11,885 bases of DNA from Candidatus Stahliibacteriota bacterium (GTDB taxonomy: Bacteria > Hydrothermota > UBA3073), in contig DAOUSS010000027.1 of NCBI GenBank assembly GCA_030627085.1, positions 1-11,885 on the forward strand, given 5' to 3'. Positions 1 through 6,084 of the stretch are shown piece by piece; the first letter of the stretch is position 1, and the number at the start of each line of letters is the position of its first letter. A program made the position numbers and the translations under genes. Under the pieces are notes generated by a model. The model saw only the letters and a list, made by a program, of their open reading frames with translations, searched no databases and had not been told where the DNA came from.

Positions 1-211
1 CAAGTTGCAAAAAGATATTATTGTATGTTCTTGTTAGATAAGCACATAAAGCACTTGAATTTTAGCAAGCTTTGATCATGGGCTCAAATGATACTACAGG
101 TGGTTAATTTTCGTTCTTTAGCCTGCAATCTGAAATCTGCAATCTACAATCTGCCTCTCTGGGTATTATAGCACAGGAAGCAATAAATGTCAAGGGAAAA
201 TGTCAGGACTT
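1..211. other. Non-coding flank with a 7-bp tandem repeat
   Basis: I see no credible gene here. At 126-153 there are four consecutive 7-bp units of the type CAATCTG / AAATCTG / CAATCTA / CAATCTG, a short degenerate tandem repeat of the kind scattered in intergenic DNA. The rest is AT-rich with no clear promoter or terminator. Confidence 0.5.
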
Positions 212-342
212 GGGGTCAGGTCTTTAATTTTAAATTTTCAAGCACCTTTTTCAACCTGTTCTTCTGGTCGCTGTCCCTCTACCATTAGCTTTTTATCATT
301 TCTTTTTAAAAGTCAAAAATTTAAAATTAAAGACCTGACCCC
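212..342. repeat. Perfect 27-bp inverted repeat pair
   Basis: Bases 212-238 and 316-342 are exact reverse complements over 27 bp, separated by 77 bp. The outer end of each arm begins GGGGTCAGG, and the inner part is AT-rich (TTTAATTTTAAATTTT). The same GGGGTCAGG word recurs at 11449-11457 on the other side of the operon. This looks like the terminal inverted sequence of a small non-autonomous element. The 77-bp interior has no visible coding capacity. Confidence 0.85.
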
Positions 343-348
343 TTGGTT

Positions 349-375
349 AAAAGTGTAAAGTTTCTTTACACTTTT
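349..375. repeat. Palindromic hairpin repeat, copy 1
   Basis: A perfect inverted repeat has 12-bp arms (349-360 and 364-375) around a TTT loop, with core GTGTAAAG/CTTTACAC. About 10 bp downstream is an element containing 'CTTCAGAGGAATTT' (about 398-411), which also follows the later copies. Confidence 0.8.
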
Positions 376-467
376 CAAGGTGCTATGACTACCTTCCCTT
401 CAGAGGAATTTCCCTCAAGTCCTTAAAAAAGCAAAACTTGTAGAAATTCAACAAGATTGGCAGTTGG

Positions 468-494
468 AGAAGTGTAAAGTTTCTTTACACTTCT
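468..494. repeat. Palindromic hairpin repeat, copy 2
   Basis: Arms 468-479 and 483-494 pair perfectly over 12 bp around TTT and carry the same GTGTAAAG core as the hairpin at 349-375. The outermost pairs differ between copies (AAAA/TTTT against AGAA/TTCT) but still pair, which is compensatory change and suggests that the fold itself matters. Confidence 0.8.
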
Positions 495-500
495 ATCAGG

Positions 501-526
501 AAAATGTAAAGATTCTTTACCATTTT
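501..526. repeat. Degenerate palindromic hairpin repeat, copy 3
   Basis: AAAATGTAAAG, an ATT loop, then CTTTACCATTTT: the GTAAAG/CTTTAC core pairs, then a one-base bulge interrupts the outer AAAAT/ATTTT pairing. It is followed at about 535-573 by a near-copy of the downstream sequence seen at 383-422 (both contain ATGACTA and CTTCAGAGGAATTT). So 349-422 and 468-573 are diverged tandem copies of one larger unit. Confidence 0.65.
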
Positions 527-753
527 TAGGCCGCCATGACTATCCCCTTCAGAGGAATTTTTCTCAAATCCCTTGTCAATTCACGCATTACGTAGATTCT
601 CGTTCTTTTTGACACGCTTTTTGCTACTTATTTACTTTATATAATAGGGCTTCACAAAACTGAAGGTTTGGGAATCTAAGAGACCGGGTTTTTAATTAGC
701 CCACCGCTTCAGCGGTGGGTGGAAAAAACGGAATTAACCGTTTTGTTCAACAT

Positions 754-803
754 ACCCCTTTACCCTGTGGAGTGGCAAAACTTACTCCACAGGGTGGAGG
801 GGT
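754..803 (+). promoter_or_regulatory. Long hairpin sequestering transposase ribosome binding site
   Basis: Bases 754-773 pair with 784-803 over 20 bp (two G-T wobbles) around a 10-nt loop. The 3' arm contains GGAGGGG (797-803 region), the only Shine-Dalgarno-like sequence for the ATG at 815. Classical IS200 represses tnpA translation by the same kind of 5'-UTR stem-loop, so this is probably the conserved translational brake of the element. Confidence 0.65.
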
Positions 804-814
804 TGAAAAGCACC

Positions 815-946
815 ATGTCACATGTTTTTTACCAACTCTATTATCATTTTATCTGGGGCACTCATAATCGCGAGCCTCTTATTGATAGGAACTGGAGACC
901 TGATTTTCTGTTGTCTAAACTCCTTGAATGCCTTAAGGCAGCTTGA
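815..946 (+). pseudogene. Truncated IS200/RAYT-type transposase (Y1_Tnp) remnant
   Basis: From the ATG at 815 the product starts MSHVFYQLYYHFIWGTHNRE and continues PLI, which is the characteristic N-terminus of single-strand Y1 transposases (families usually start MSH.YYQLYYH..W.TKNREPLI). After about 24 residues the similarity stops, and the frame ends 43 codons from the start. The histidine-hydrophobe-histidine metal site and the catalytic tyrosine helix are absent, against a usual length of about 130-200 residues. It is an internally deleted, inactive copy. An in-frame reading from 719 is possible but begins inside the end hairpin and is not a plausible start. Confidence 0.75.
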
Positions 947-967
947 TAAAGCCCCTTAAAAGGGGCT

Positions 968-1205
968 AAAAACTGGGTGGGTGTTATTCGGGTGTTTGTA
1001 ATCCTATCTACCTGTCGGTAGACAGGTAAATAGCAAGGGATTACGAGTTTTGCGAAAGGCACTAACACTAATATATACTGAAGGGAGACAAGTCGAACGA
1101 GTAAACTTCTAAAAAAGATGAGGTTTGCGAGATGGGAATATCCCAAAGTATCGTGATGGTGTTAAAGCCATTTGTATTGGACTTTAATAGGTTGCATTTG
1201 AATAG
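968..1205. other. Non-coding spacer with nested inverted repeat
   Basis: No gene is supported. Bases 998-1044 form a nested palindrome: GTAATCC (998-1004) pairs with GGATTAC (1038-1044), and inside it ACCTGTC (1010-1016) pairs with GACAGGT (1021-1027) around GGTA. The inner element recurs in opposite orientation at about 1773-1791, so it is a small dispersed palindromic repeat. A short reading frame near 1119 (MRFARWEYPK...) is closed by a stop after 12 codons and is not called. Confidence 0.55.
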
Positions 1206-1206
1206 A

Positions 1207-1294
1207 AGGATTTATTTTAAGGTAGTAGTTCTACAGTTTTCTCCATCTTGACAAGAGAAAATTTTTGTGGAATAGTATCTCAAGGATTGGGTTT
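1207..1294 (+). repeat. ~88-bp direct repeat, copy 1 (promoter copy upstream of araC-type gene)
   Basis: This block is about 86% identical by eye to 1798-1886: shared AGGATTTATTTTAAGGTAGT, ATCTTGACA, GTGG and ATCTC segments with 11 substitutions and one 1-bp gap. A further shared 10-mer, ATTGGACTTT, lies upstream of both copies (1176-1185 and 1747-1756). The two copies bracket the AraC-family gene and each contains a promoter-like sequence. Confidence 0.8.
1248..1276 (+). promoter_or_regulatory. Putative sigma70-type promoter of the AraC-family gene
   Basis: TTGACA (1248-1253), a 17-bp spacer, and AATAGT (1271-1276, 4 of 6 match to TATAAT). Transcription would begin near 1283, only about 17 nt before the ATG at 1300, with AAGGA at 1282-1286 as a poorly spaced ribosome site. 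The -35 is perfect; the -10 is weak, consistent with an activator-dependent promoter. Confidence 0.5.
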
Positions 1295-1299
1295 CATCT

Positions 1300-1674
1300 A
1301 TGTTTTACAACAATTTTACGGGTGGGACAGATTGTCCACAAAAGTTAAAGAGGGGGATTTACTATATACAGAAAAATTATGAAAGGAGTGATCTATCCCT
1401 TGAGGATATATCCTCTTTTCTTGGAATGAGGAGGGAGAGTTTCTGCCGATTGTGGAAGGAGTATATGGATGTGAGAATAACCGACTTTATAAACAGTTTA
1501 AGGATTGAAAAGGCAAAAAACCTGCTATTAAACGATTGTTCATATATTTCCCAGGTAGCGTATAGAGTGGGATTAACTCCAAAATATTTCTCAACTCTTT
1601 TCAGGAAGAGGGAGGGTTGCACACCAAGAGAATATAGAGAAGGAAATTCGGGAAAAGTTAATATATTGGAATAA
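1300..1674 (+). CDS. AraC-family transcriptional regulator, DNA-binding domain only
   Basis: A 124-residue protein made almost entirely of an AraC/XylS-type double helix-turn-helix. The first HTH is at about residues 33-54 (LSLEDISSFLGMRRESFCRL). The second is at about 80-104 (ISQVAYRVGLTPKYFSTLFR), followed by the family signature ending REGCTPREYR. Full-length AraC proteins are about 250-300 residues with an N-terminal ligand-sensing or dimerisation domain. Here only about 20 residues precede the DNA-binding part, so no effector domain is encoded. The gene lies directly upstream of the peptidase/RiPP operon, in the same direction, between two copies of one promoter-bearing repeat. I infer that it controls that operon and perhaps itself. 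ATG 1300 is the first plausible start after the promoter. Confidence 0.88.
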   Translation: MFYNNFTGGTDCPQKLKRGIYYIQKNYERSDLSLEDISSFLGMRRESFCRLWKEYMDVRITDFINSLRIEKAKNLLLNDCSYISQVAYRVGLTPKYFSTLFRKREGCTPREYREGNSGKVNILE

Positions 1675-1688
1675 ATGTTAATATTTTG
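1657..1688 (+). promoter_or_regulatory. 12-bp direct repeat, candidate AraC-type operator
   Basis: GTTAATATATTG (1657-1668) and GTTAATATTTTG (1677-1688) match at 11 of 12 positions, start 20 bp apart (about two helical turns), and end 13 bp before the -35 of the promoter at 1702. AraC-family activators commonly bind two direct half-sites with about this spacing upstream of the -35. The sites overlap the 3' end of the regulator gene. The AT-richness leaves room for chance. Confidence 0.4.
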
Positions 1689-1701
1689 AAAGAGATTTTA
1701 A

Positions 1702-1730
1702 TTGACAAAAGGCGAAAAAGGTGATAAAAT
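1702..1730 (+). promoter_or_regulatory. Strong sigma70-type promoter for the operon
   Basis: TTGACA (1702-1707), an exactly 17-bp spacer, and TAAAAT (1725-1730): 6/6 and 5/6 matches to consensus. Transcription would start about 1737, giving a leader of nearly 390 nt before the first large gene at 2128. This is the best promoter in the window. Confidence 0.7.
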
Positions 1731-1772
1731 AACGAGGATATTTAGAATTGGACTTTGACAAATTTCATTCCA

Positions 1773-1791
1773 ACCTGTCTACCGACAGGTA
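1773..1791. repeat. Small palindromic repeat, second copy
   Basis: ACCTGTC, TACC, GACAGGT: the same palindrome as at 1010-1027 in reverse orientation. It sits inside the leader, just upstream of the second promoter copy. It is a dispersed intergenic repeat rather than a gene part. Confidence 0.7.
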
Positions 1792-1797
1792 GATAAG

Positions 1798-1886
1798 AGG
1801 ATTTATTTTAAGGTAGTAGTCCCACAGTTCTCTTCATCTTGACAAAAGAAATTTTCTGTGGGGTAATATCTCAGGATTTGGTTTTT
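1798..1886 (+). repeat. ~88-bp direct repeat, copy 2 (promoter copy upstream of operon)
   Basis: The partner of 1207-1294, 591 bp downstream and with the same orientation. It includes TTGACA at 1839-1844 and, 17-19 bp later, GGTAATAT (1862-1869), in which TAATAT could act as a -10. Together with the promoter at 1702 this gives the operon two tandem candidate start sites. Confidence 0.75.
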
Positions 1887-2127
1887 ACGATAGGATGCCG
1901 AGTTGTAAAGATAGAAAGGAGTTTTTGAGGTGAAAGAGACTCTCTCCGGGGATAATTACATCCAGATCTATTTACCGATAAGTGGGTATATTCCTGTGCC
2001 CTCATCGTGAGTGGGGTAATAACAACGGTTCAGGATACCTTCCTGATATCGTTTAAGTTTTCGAGCAAAGCATACAACCGGAAGGTTGTGTAAAATTTCT
2101 GACAAAGCACCATATTAATAGAATCAA
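1887..2127 (+). promoter_or_regulatory. Long 5' leader of the operon
   Basis: About 240 nt lie between the second promoter copy and the first large gene. The stretch contains a possible 26-codon peptide (1930-2010) and a hairpin at 2072-2091 (8-bp stem including a G-T pair, GGAA loop) followed by AAAATTT. I recognise no known riboswitch. The first large gene has no Shine-Dalgarno at 2128, so leader structure or translation may govern its expression. Confidence 0.4.
1930..2010 (+). CDS. Possible 26-residue leader or small peptide
   Basis: GTG at 1930 is preceded by AAGGAG (1916-1921) at an ideal 8-nt spacing. It opens a frame of 26 codons ending at TGA 2008-2010, with product MKETLSGDNYIQIYLPISGY then IPVPSS. 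It lies in the leader between the operon promoters and the first peptidase gene. It could be a regulatory leader peptide, a minimal secreted peptide, a relic of another precursor, or a chance frame. The strong ribosome site is the main support; it shows no convincing alignment to the two precursors beyond a short Ile/Gln-rich stretch. Confidence 0.35.
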   Translation: MKETLSGDNYIQIYLPISGYIPVPSS

Positions 2128-3345
2128 ATGTTGAGGGAATCGGTTACAGAAAACGGCCTAAAAGTAGTATGTGTAGAGCGACCTTATAGTCCAACAGTTG
2201 CGATCAGGGTGTATGTTAAACTTGGAAGTCGAGATGAAAATGATAGGAATTATGGAATTTCTCATTTTATTGAGCATATGTTATTCAAGGGAACCCATAA
2301 ACGGAATTCACTACAAATTAGAAAAGAAATAGAGAGGTTAGGAGGGGATATTGATGCAGGAACGACAAAAGAGTATATGGTATTTAGCGTTGTGGTTCCG
2401 TATAAATACTGGGAGGTTGGAATAGATGTGCTATCGGATATTTTATTAGATTCTGTTTTCAATTCAGGTGCAATTGAGAAGGAAAAGTTTGTGATCTTAG
2501 ATGAAATAGAAAGACGGAAAGACAGTCGCAAAATCATTTGGGACTTATTTTCCAAGACGTTATGGGATGGTCATCCTCTCTCAAACAGTGTATTAGGAAC
2601 TGAAGAAGACGTTGTCAGACTTGATTCTGAATATGTTAGAGAATATTGGAAAAACCACTTTTCTATTAAGGATAGTGTTGTTTCGATTGCTGGAAATATA
2701 GACTTTAACAAGGTCTTTCTGGCTGTAAAGGAGAAATTCAATAATACAAAAAATGGAGAATCTATATCTCGCTCCGCGCCTCCCTGTAGAAAAGAAAAAA
2801 GGGAGTCTTTTCTTGAGAAAGATGTTTATCCGACATACATTATATTAGGTGTGCCTACAGTGGGCATGGGAGATCCAGATAGATGTGCTATTAAATTACT
2901 CAACATTATTTTAGGTGGAGGGAGCAGTTCAAGGTTATATCAAAAGATTAGGGAGGAAAAAGGATTAGTGTACACAATTTATTCTACTACGATGAATTAT
3001 GAGGATACAGGATTTCTTTGCATTTACACGGAATGCAATCCGAGTAATGTAGTTCAAGTCACAGATTTAATTTTAGATGAGTTAAAGAAGATCAAGGATG
3101 ATGGAGTTTCTTTTAATGAGCTGGATGATGCAAAGCGATATTATGAAGGATCGCTTGCAATCAGGTTTGAGAGGAATTTGCGTATAGCTGGGATTTATGG
3201 AATAGAGACATTACTTCACAAAATAGAGCCCTTTGACGAGGCTATTAAGAAGGTTTATAATGTAAAGAGGAAAGATGTTGCAAGAGTAGCAAATGAGTAT
3301 TTGGATATAGAAGACTACGCATTAGTCAGAGTTGGAAGAAAATAA
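2128..3345 (+). CDS. M16B-family zinc metallopeptidase (first of two)
   Basis: A 405-residue inverzincin-type peptidase of the family that includes mitochondrial processing peptidase beta, PqqF and the AlbE/AlbF proteins. The zinc motif HxxEH is intact at H46-F-I-E49-H50, and the third ligand glutamate lies in the VILDEIERR segment (about E126). The C-terminal half carries the GGGSSSRLYQKIREEKGLVY segment with the Arg/Tyr pair that contacts substrate. Length and layout match a complete M16B subunit. No signal peptide is visible, so it is probably cytoplasmic. ATG 2128 is preceded by an in-frame TAG at 2119-2121 and has no recognisable Shine-Dalgarno. As first gene of an operon encoding small precursor peptides, its likely job is leader removal or peptide breakdown. 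It need not act on the same substrate as the second M16 gene at 8401. Confidence 0.93.
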   Translation: MLRESVTENGLKVVCVERPYSPTVAIRVYVKLGSRDENDRNYGISHFIEHMLFKGTHKRNSLQIRKEIERLGGDIDAGTTKEYMVFSVVVPYKYWEVGIDVLSDILLDSVFNSGAIEKEKFVILDEIERRKDSRKIIWDLFSKTLWDGHPLSNSVLGTEEDVVRLDSEYVREYWKNHFSIKDSVVSIAGNIDFNKVFLAVKEKFNNTKNGESISRSAPPCRKEKRESFLEKDVYPTYIILGVPTVGMGDPDRCAIKLLNIILGGGSSSRLYQKIREEKGLVYTIYSTTMNYEDTGFLCIYTECNPSNVVQVTDLILDELKKIKDDGVSFNELDDAKRYYEGSLAIRFERNLRIAGIYGIETLLHKIEPFDEAIKKVYNVKRKDVARVANEYLDIEDYALVRVGRK

Positions 3346-3352
3346 ATCAAAA

Positions 3353-3364
3353 GGAGGGGGGTTT
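3353..3364 (+). promoter_or_regulatory. Strong ribosome binding site deciding the start at 3365
   Basis: AAAGGAGGGGGG at about 3350-3361 sits 3-8 nt before ATG 3365. The open frame extends back to a TTG at 3332, but that start would translate the Shine-Dalgarno itself (as KGGG) and has no ribosome site of its own, so ATG 3365 is preferred. Confidence 0.75.
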
Positions 3365-5584
3365 ATGTTATCCGCGTTTCTATGTATGTTGGTAGGTAGT
3401 TCAATATTAGGGAATTCAGAGGTGGCATCGGATACTTTATATATCACCTGCCTTACTGGAAAGCCACCTGTAATAGATGGGGCATTGGATGACGAGTGTT
3501 GGAAAGAGGCGCTTGAGATATCCGATTTTGTGCAACTTAAGCCGAACGAGGGGGAGCCTCCAACTGGGAAGACTTATTGTTATCTTACATATGACAGTAA
3601 AAATCTATATGTTGCTTTTTATTGTAAAGACAAATTTTCCCAGGATATTAAAGCTGTAAAAACCACGAGGGATGATTTAGTAAGTATAGCAAGTGGAGAC
3701 TTTGTAGTTTTATATCTCGATACTTATGGAGATCGTAAGAGTGCCTATGTCTTTCTATTCAACCCATACGGCTCAGTAGCTGATGGCATTGCAACTTCAG
3801 GTAGTCTTAGTGAAGAAGACCTTCGTTGGGATGCGATAGTAACTTCGGAAGGAAGAATAACGTCTGATGGATATATAGTGGAGGCTATGATTCCGCTTTC
3901 CAACTTTAGGTTTTCATCAAAGGAAACACAAATTTGGAGAATTTTGATAATGCGATCCATATTTCGAAAAAATGAGAATGACTTATTCCCTATAGTTACA
4001 AGAGAAGAGATAGCTTCGTCTTTTTTCGATGCATTTGCAAGTTTGAAGGGTATTAGATTAATCGGTAGGCATAAGTTAAAGATGAATTTAATTCCTTATG
4101 GAACTTTGATGAACGATGAGGTTAAAAGTATGGATAAATTTTTAGAAGTTGGAACTCGTATTGGAGGAGACTTACGGATAAAAATAGGTCCTAATTTTAT
4201 AACTGATTTAACAATTTCTCCGGATTTTAGTCAGGTGGAGGCTGATGTATCACAAATAGATATAAACATTATATATCCTCTAAGTTATCCTGAGAAGAGA
4301 TTCTTCTTTCAAGAAGGTCAGGAGGAGTTTTTAACACCTATTCCAGGAGGTGAAGTTGGTCTACATAAGCTAGCAAAACCCCTTGACATAGTTTACACCC
4401 GTAGGATAATTGATCCGAGTTTTGGGGCTAAGACTGTTGGTAAGGCATTAGGGAGCAGGATTGTTCTAGTTGGGGCCAAAGATCGCGGGAGTGATGCCTA
4501 TTCACCGGCAAGTTTCTTTGTAGGAAGAGCGAAGAGAGACATATGGAAAAATGCGTATGTAGGAGTGATAACAACTTCTAAAGAATACGGTGATTTTTAT
4601 AACAGAGTAGGTGGTTTAGATGCAAACTTTAAATTCTTAAAGCATTTTGACCTTTCTCTACAAGCATTAGGTTCCTCAAGTTACGGAGATCAGATGGAAG
4701 ATTTTGACTTAGATTATACCCTGCAAGAACACAAAAATGGAAGTGCAGTGTACGCTGGGCTTTTATGTGTCTCATCAGACCCAATGTTTACACATACAAC
4801 GAACTTAGTTTTTAAATCCGTCTCTCCAGAATTTTATGCATGCACAGGTCTCATTGATAGAAGAGATATGTCGCTTCTGGACTTAGAGCATAATTTCCAA
4901 ATATGGATTAAAAAATATGGTATAAGATATGTAGAACTAGGTCTAGGCTACCTAGATATACACAACTACGACTTTTCAGTCTTGACTGACCGTATTGTAA
5001 GTCCACAACTTAGGTTTCAGTTTGAGAAGAACGTTTCTTTAAATTTAAACTATAATGATTTTATGGAGAGATGGGCTGGAGTCGACTATAGAGGGGAGGG
5101 ATTTGGGTTAACATTTCAGCAACTTGGGAGATATCTAAGCTATCAGATAGGCTACAATTTAGGAGATGGGATAAATTATATGGAAGGTTATTTAGGGTGG
5201 AAGCAGTCTGGAGTACTTTGGGGAAATTTTAGGCCGTATCCAAGACTCCAACTTACTTTAACCTGTTATTTTGAGAATTTCTACAAAGAGAGATTTAAAT
5301 CCTCGGTTTATTATTGTGTGGTACCTGATTTTAGGATTAATTACCAATTTACCAAAGAAATTTTCGGAAGAATAATATTACAGAACATCCGGACCAAGTT
5401 TTATAAAGTCGATGTAACCACAGATCAAGGTTTTTCTGATCTCCTTATAGGCTATGAGTATCAGCCTGGAACCGTATTTTATTTGGGGTTAAATTTGCCA
5501 TTTAATGGTACAGAGAAAGAATTTGAGACTGGTGGTCTTTCAGTATTTTTAAAAGGTTCCTATTCTTTTGGTATACGGAAGTAA
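3365..5584 (+). CDS. DUF5916-type outer-membrane beta-barrel protein with N-terminal CBM9-like domain
   Basis: A 739-residue exported protein. A signal peptide is likely (MLSAFLCMLVGSSILG, then NSEVAS with cleavage near residue 22), although it lacks a positive residue in the n-region. Residues about 33-215 form a carbohydrate-binding-family-9-like (DOMON-type) beta-sandwich opening KPPVIDGALDDECW. Next comes the DUF5916 hallmark: DLTISPDFSQVEADVSQID at about 280-298 and YPEKRFFFQEG at about 308-318. The remaining 400 or so residues are aromatic-rich alternating strands typical of an outer-membrane barrel, ending SYSFGIRK. The gene starts 20 nt after the peptidase stop. DUF5916 proteins have no established function. 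Inside this operon it could be an outer-membrane export channel, a receptor for the peptide product, or a passenger gene; I infer export or surface display with low certainty. Confidence 0.85.
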   Translation: MLSAFLCMLVGSSILGNSEVASDTLYITCLTGKPPVIDGALDDECWKEALEISDFVQLKPNEGEPPTGKTYCYLTYDSKNLYVAFYCKDKFSQDIKAVKTTRDDLVSIASGDFVVLYLDTYGDRKSAYVFLFNPYGSVADGIATSGSLSEEDLRWDAIVTSEGRITSDGYIVEAMIPLSNFRFSSKETQIWRILIMRSIFRKNENDLFPIVTREEIASSFFDAFASLKGIRLIGRHKLKMNLIPYGTLMNDEVKSMDKFLEVGTRIGGDLRIKIGPNFITDLTISPDFSQVEADVSQIDINIIYPLSYPEKRFFFQEGQEEFLTPIPGGEVGLHKLAKPLDIVYTRRIIDPSFGAKTVGKALGSRIVLVGAKDRGSDAYSPASFFVGRAKRDIWKNAYVGVITTSKEYGDFYNRVGGLDANFKFLKHFDLSLQALGSSSYGDQMEDFDLDYTLQEHKNGSAVYAGLLCVSSDPMFTHTTNLVFKSVSPEFYACTGLIDRRDMSLLDLEHNFQIWIKKYGIRYVELGLGYLDIHNYDFSVLTDRIVSPQLRFQFEKNVSLNLNYNDFMERWAGVDYRGEGFGLTFQQLGRYLSYQIGYNLGDGINYMEGYLGWKQSGVLWGNFRPYPRLQLTLTCYFENFYKERFKSSVYYCVVPDFRINYQFTKEIFGRIILQNIRTKFYKVDVTTDQGFSDLLIGYEYQPGTVFYLGLNLPFNGTEKEFETGGLSVFLKGSYSFGIRK

Positions 5585-5644
5585 GATTCTTAACAGATTA
5601 AAATATCTACTTTGTGAAAAATTTAAGCTGCTATAAGAATAAAG

Positions 5645-6028
5645 ATGATAGAAGAATTATTGCAACTATCTTTACCCCTTAGACCAAAATTGCGTAGCTG
5701 TTTTTATACTATCCCTATGAATGAAGAAAAAATACAATTCAGAGCAGGGAACAAAGTAATTATTATGAAAGGAAAGCTTGTGAAGAATCTATTTCTTGCA
5801 CTCTTACCAAAACTTAATGGGAATTATACTATCTCAGATATCCTTGCTGATTTAAAAATGTATAATAGAAAGACTATTTTAATAACCTTGATAGGGATGA
5901 AAAGGAAGGGTCTTTTAGAAGATGCCTCTAAAGGGACACTCCGCAAATTTTCTTCTAATGAACTCAAACGTTATGATTATCAGACGACTTTTTTTTCTTG
6001 CAATAGTACTTTGTATTTGCTTTTGTAG
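5645..6028 (+). CDS. RiPP precursor recognition element (RRE) protein, truncated E1-like cyclodehydratase N-terminus
   Basis: A 127-residue protein. Residues about 12-95 match the N-terminal leader-binding region of the E1-like (ThiF-type) proteins of azole-forming (TOMM) pathways: LRPKLRSCFYTIP, then IQFRAGNKVIIMKGK, then LLPKLNGNYTISDILADL, then MKRKGLLED. This is a PqqD-like winged-helix fold that binds leader peptides. The tail (SSNELKRYDYQTTFFS) resembles the linker that precedes the ThiF domain in the full-length proteins (LS.EEL.RY.RQ..FFS), but translation stops 9 residues later. The other frames between here and the next gene contain no ThiF domain, so the gene encodes the RRE alone. 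It is immediately upstream of the two precursor genes and most likely presents them to the radical SAM enzyme. The ribosome site is weak. Confidence 0.75.
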   Translation: MIEELLQLSLPLRPKLRSCFYTIPMNEEKIQFRAGNKVIIMKGKLVKNLFLALLPKLNGNYTISDILADLKMYNRKTILITLIGMKRKGLLEDASKGTLRKFSSNELKRYDYQTTFFSCNSTLYLLL

Positions 6029-6070
6029 CAAGGATTTGTGTTATTTTGCAGAAGTCATTGATGAAAAGAA

Positions 6071-6084
6071 AGGAGGTGAGAAAA
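6071..6084 (+). promoter_or_regulatory. Strong ribosome binding site of precursor 1
   Basis: AAGGAGG (6069-6076 region) lies about 9 nt before ATG 6085. The 28 bp ending with the ATG (6060-6087) match the 28 bp before and including the second precursor's ATG (6303-6330) at 25 positions. In-frame upstream ATGs (6046, 6061) would translate the ribosome site and are rejected. Confidence 0.7.

Larger units (their letters stand above)
699..967 (+). mobile_element. IS200/RAYT-like element remnant (MITE-like)
   Basis: A compact element. Its left end is a GC-rich hairpin (700-707/712-719, TTCA loop; CCCACCGC/GCGGTGGG), typical of IS200/IS605 and REP-associated elements. A second hairpin follows (725-731/738-744), then a long hairpin at 754-803, an internally deleted transposase gene (815-946) and a right-hand hairpin (950-955/962-967, AGCCCC/GGGGCT). 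Without the catalytic core it could move only if a related transposase acted in trans. The exact ends are not certain, because IS200-type elements leave no target duplication. Confidence 0.7.

Noticed and set aside
609..645. TTGACA at 609-614 and TATAAT at 640-645 as a promoter before the IS200-like remnant.
   Set aside because: The spacer is 25 bp, far from 16-18, and no alternative -35 at the right distance is convincing.
719..814. Transposase frame extended upstream to 719.
   Set aside because: The added residues begin inside the end hairpin and run through the ribosome-site hairpin; family similarity starts exactly at the ATG 815.
862..1146. Minus-strand 94-residue open frame.
   Set aside because: It spans the IS remnant and its hairpins, has no family resemblance and no ribosome site; it is a chance frame.
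3332..3364. Start of the outer-membrane protein at 3332, which would add two lysines before the signal peptide.
   Set aside because: It is a TTG without its own ribosome site and would translate the strong Shine-Dalgarno sequence; ATG 3365 is preferred, though the signal peptide then lacks a positive n-region.
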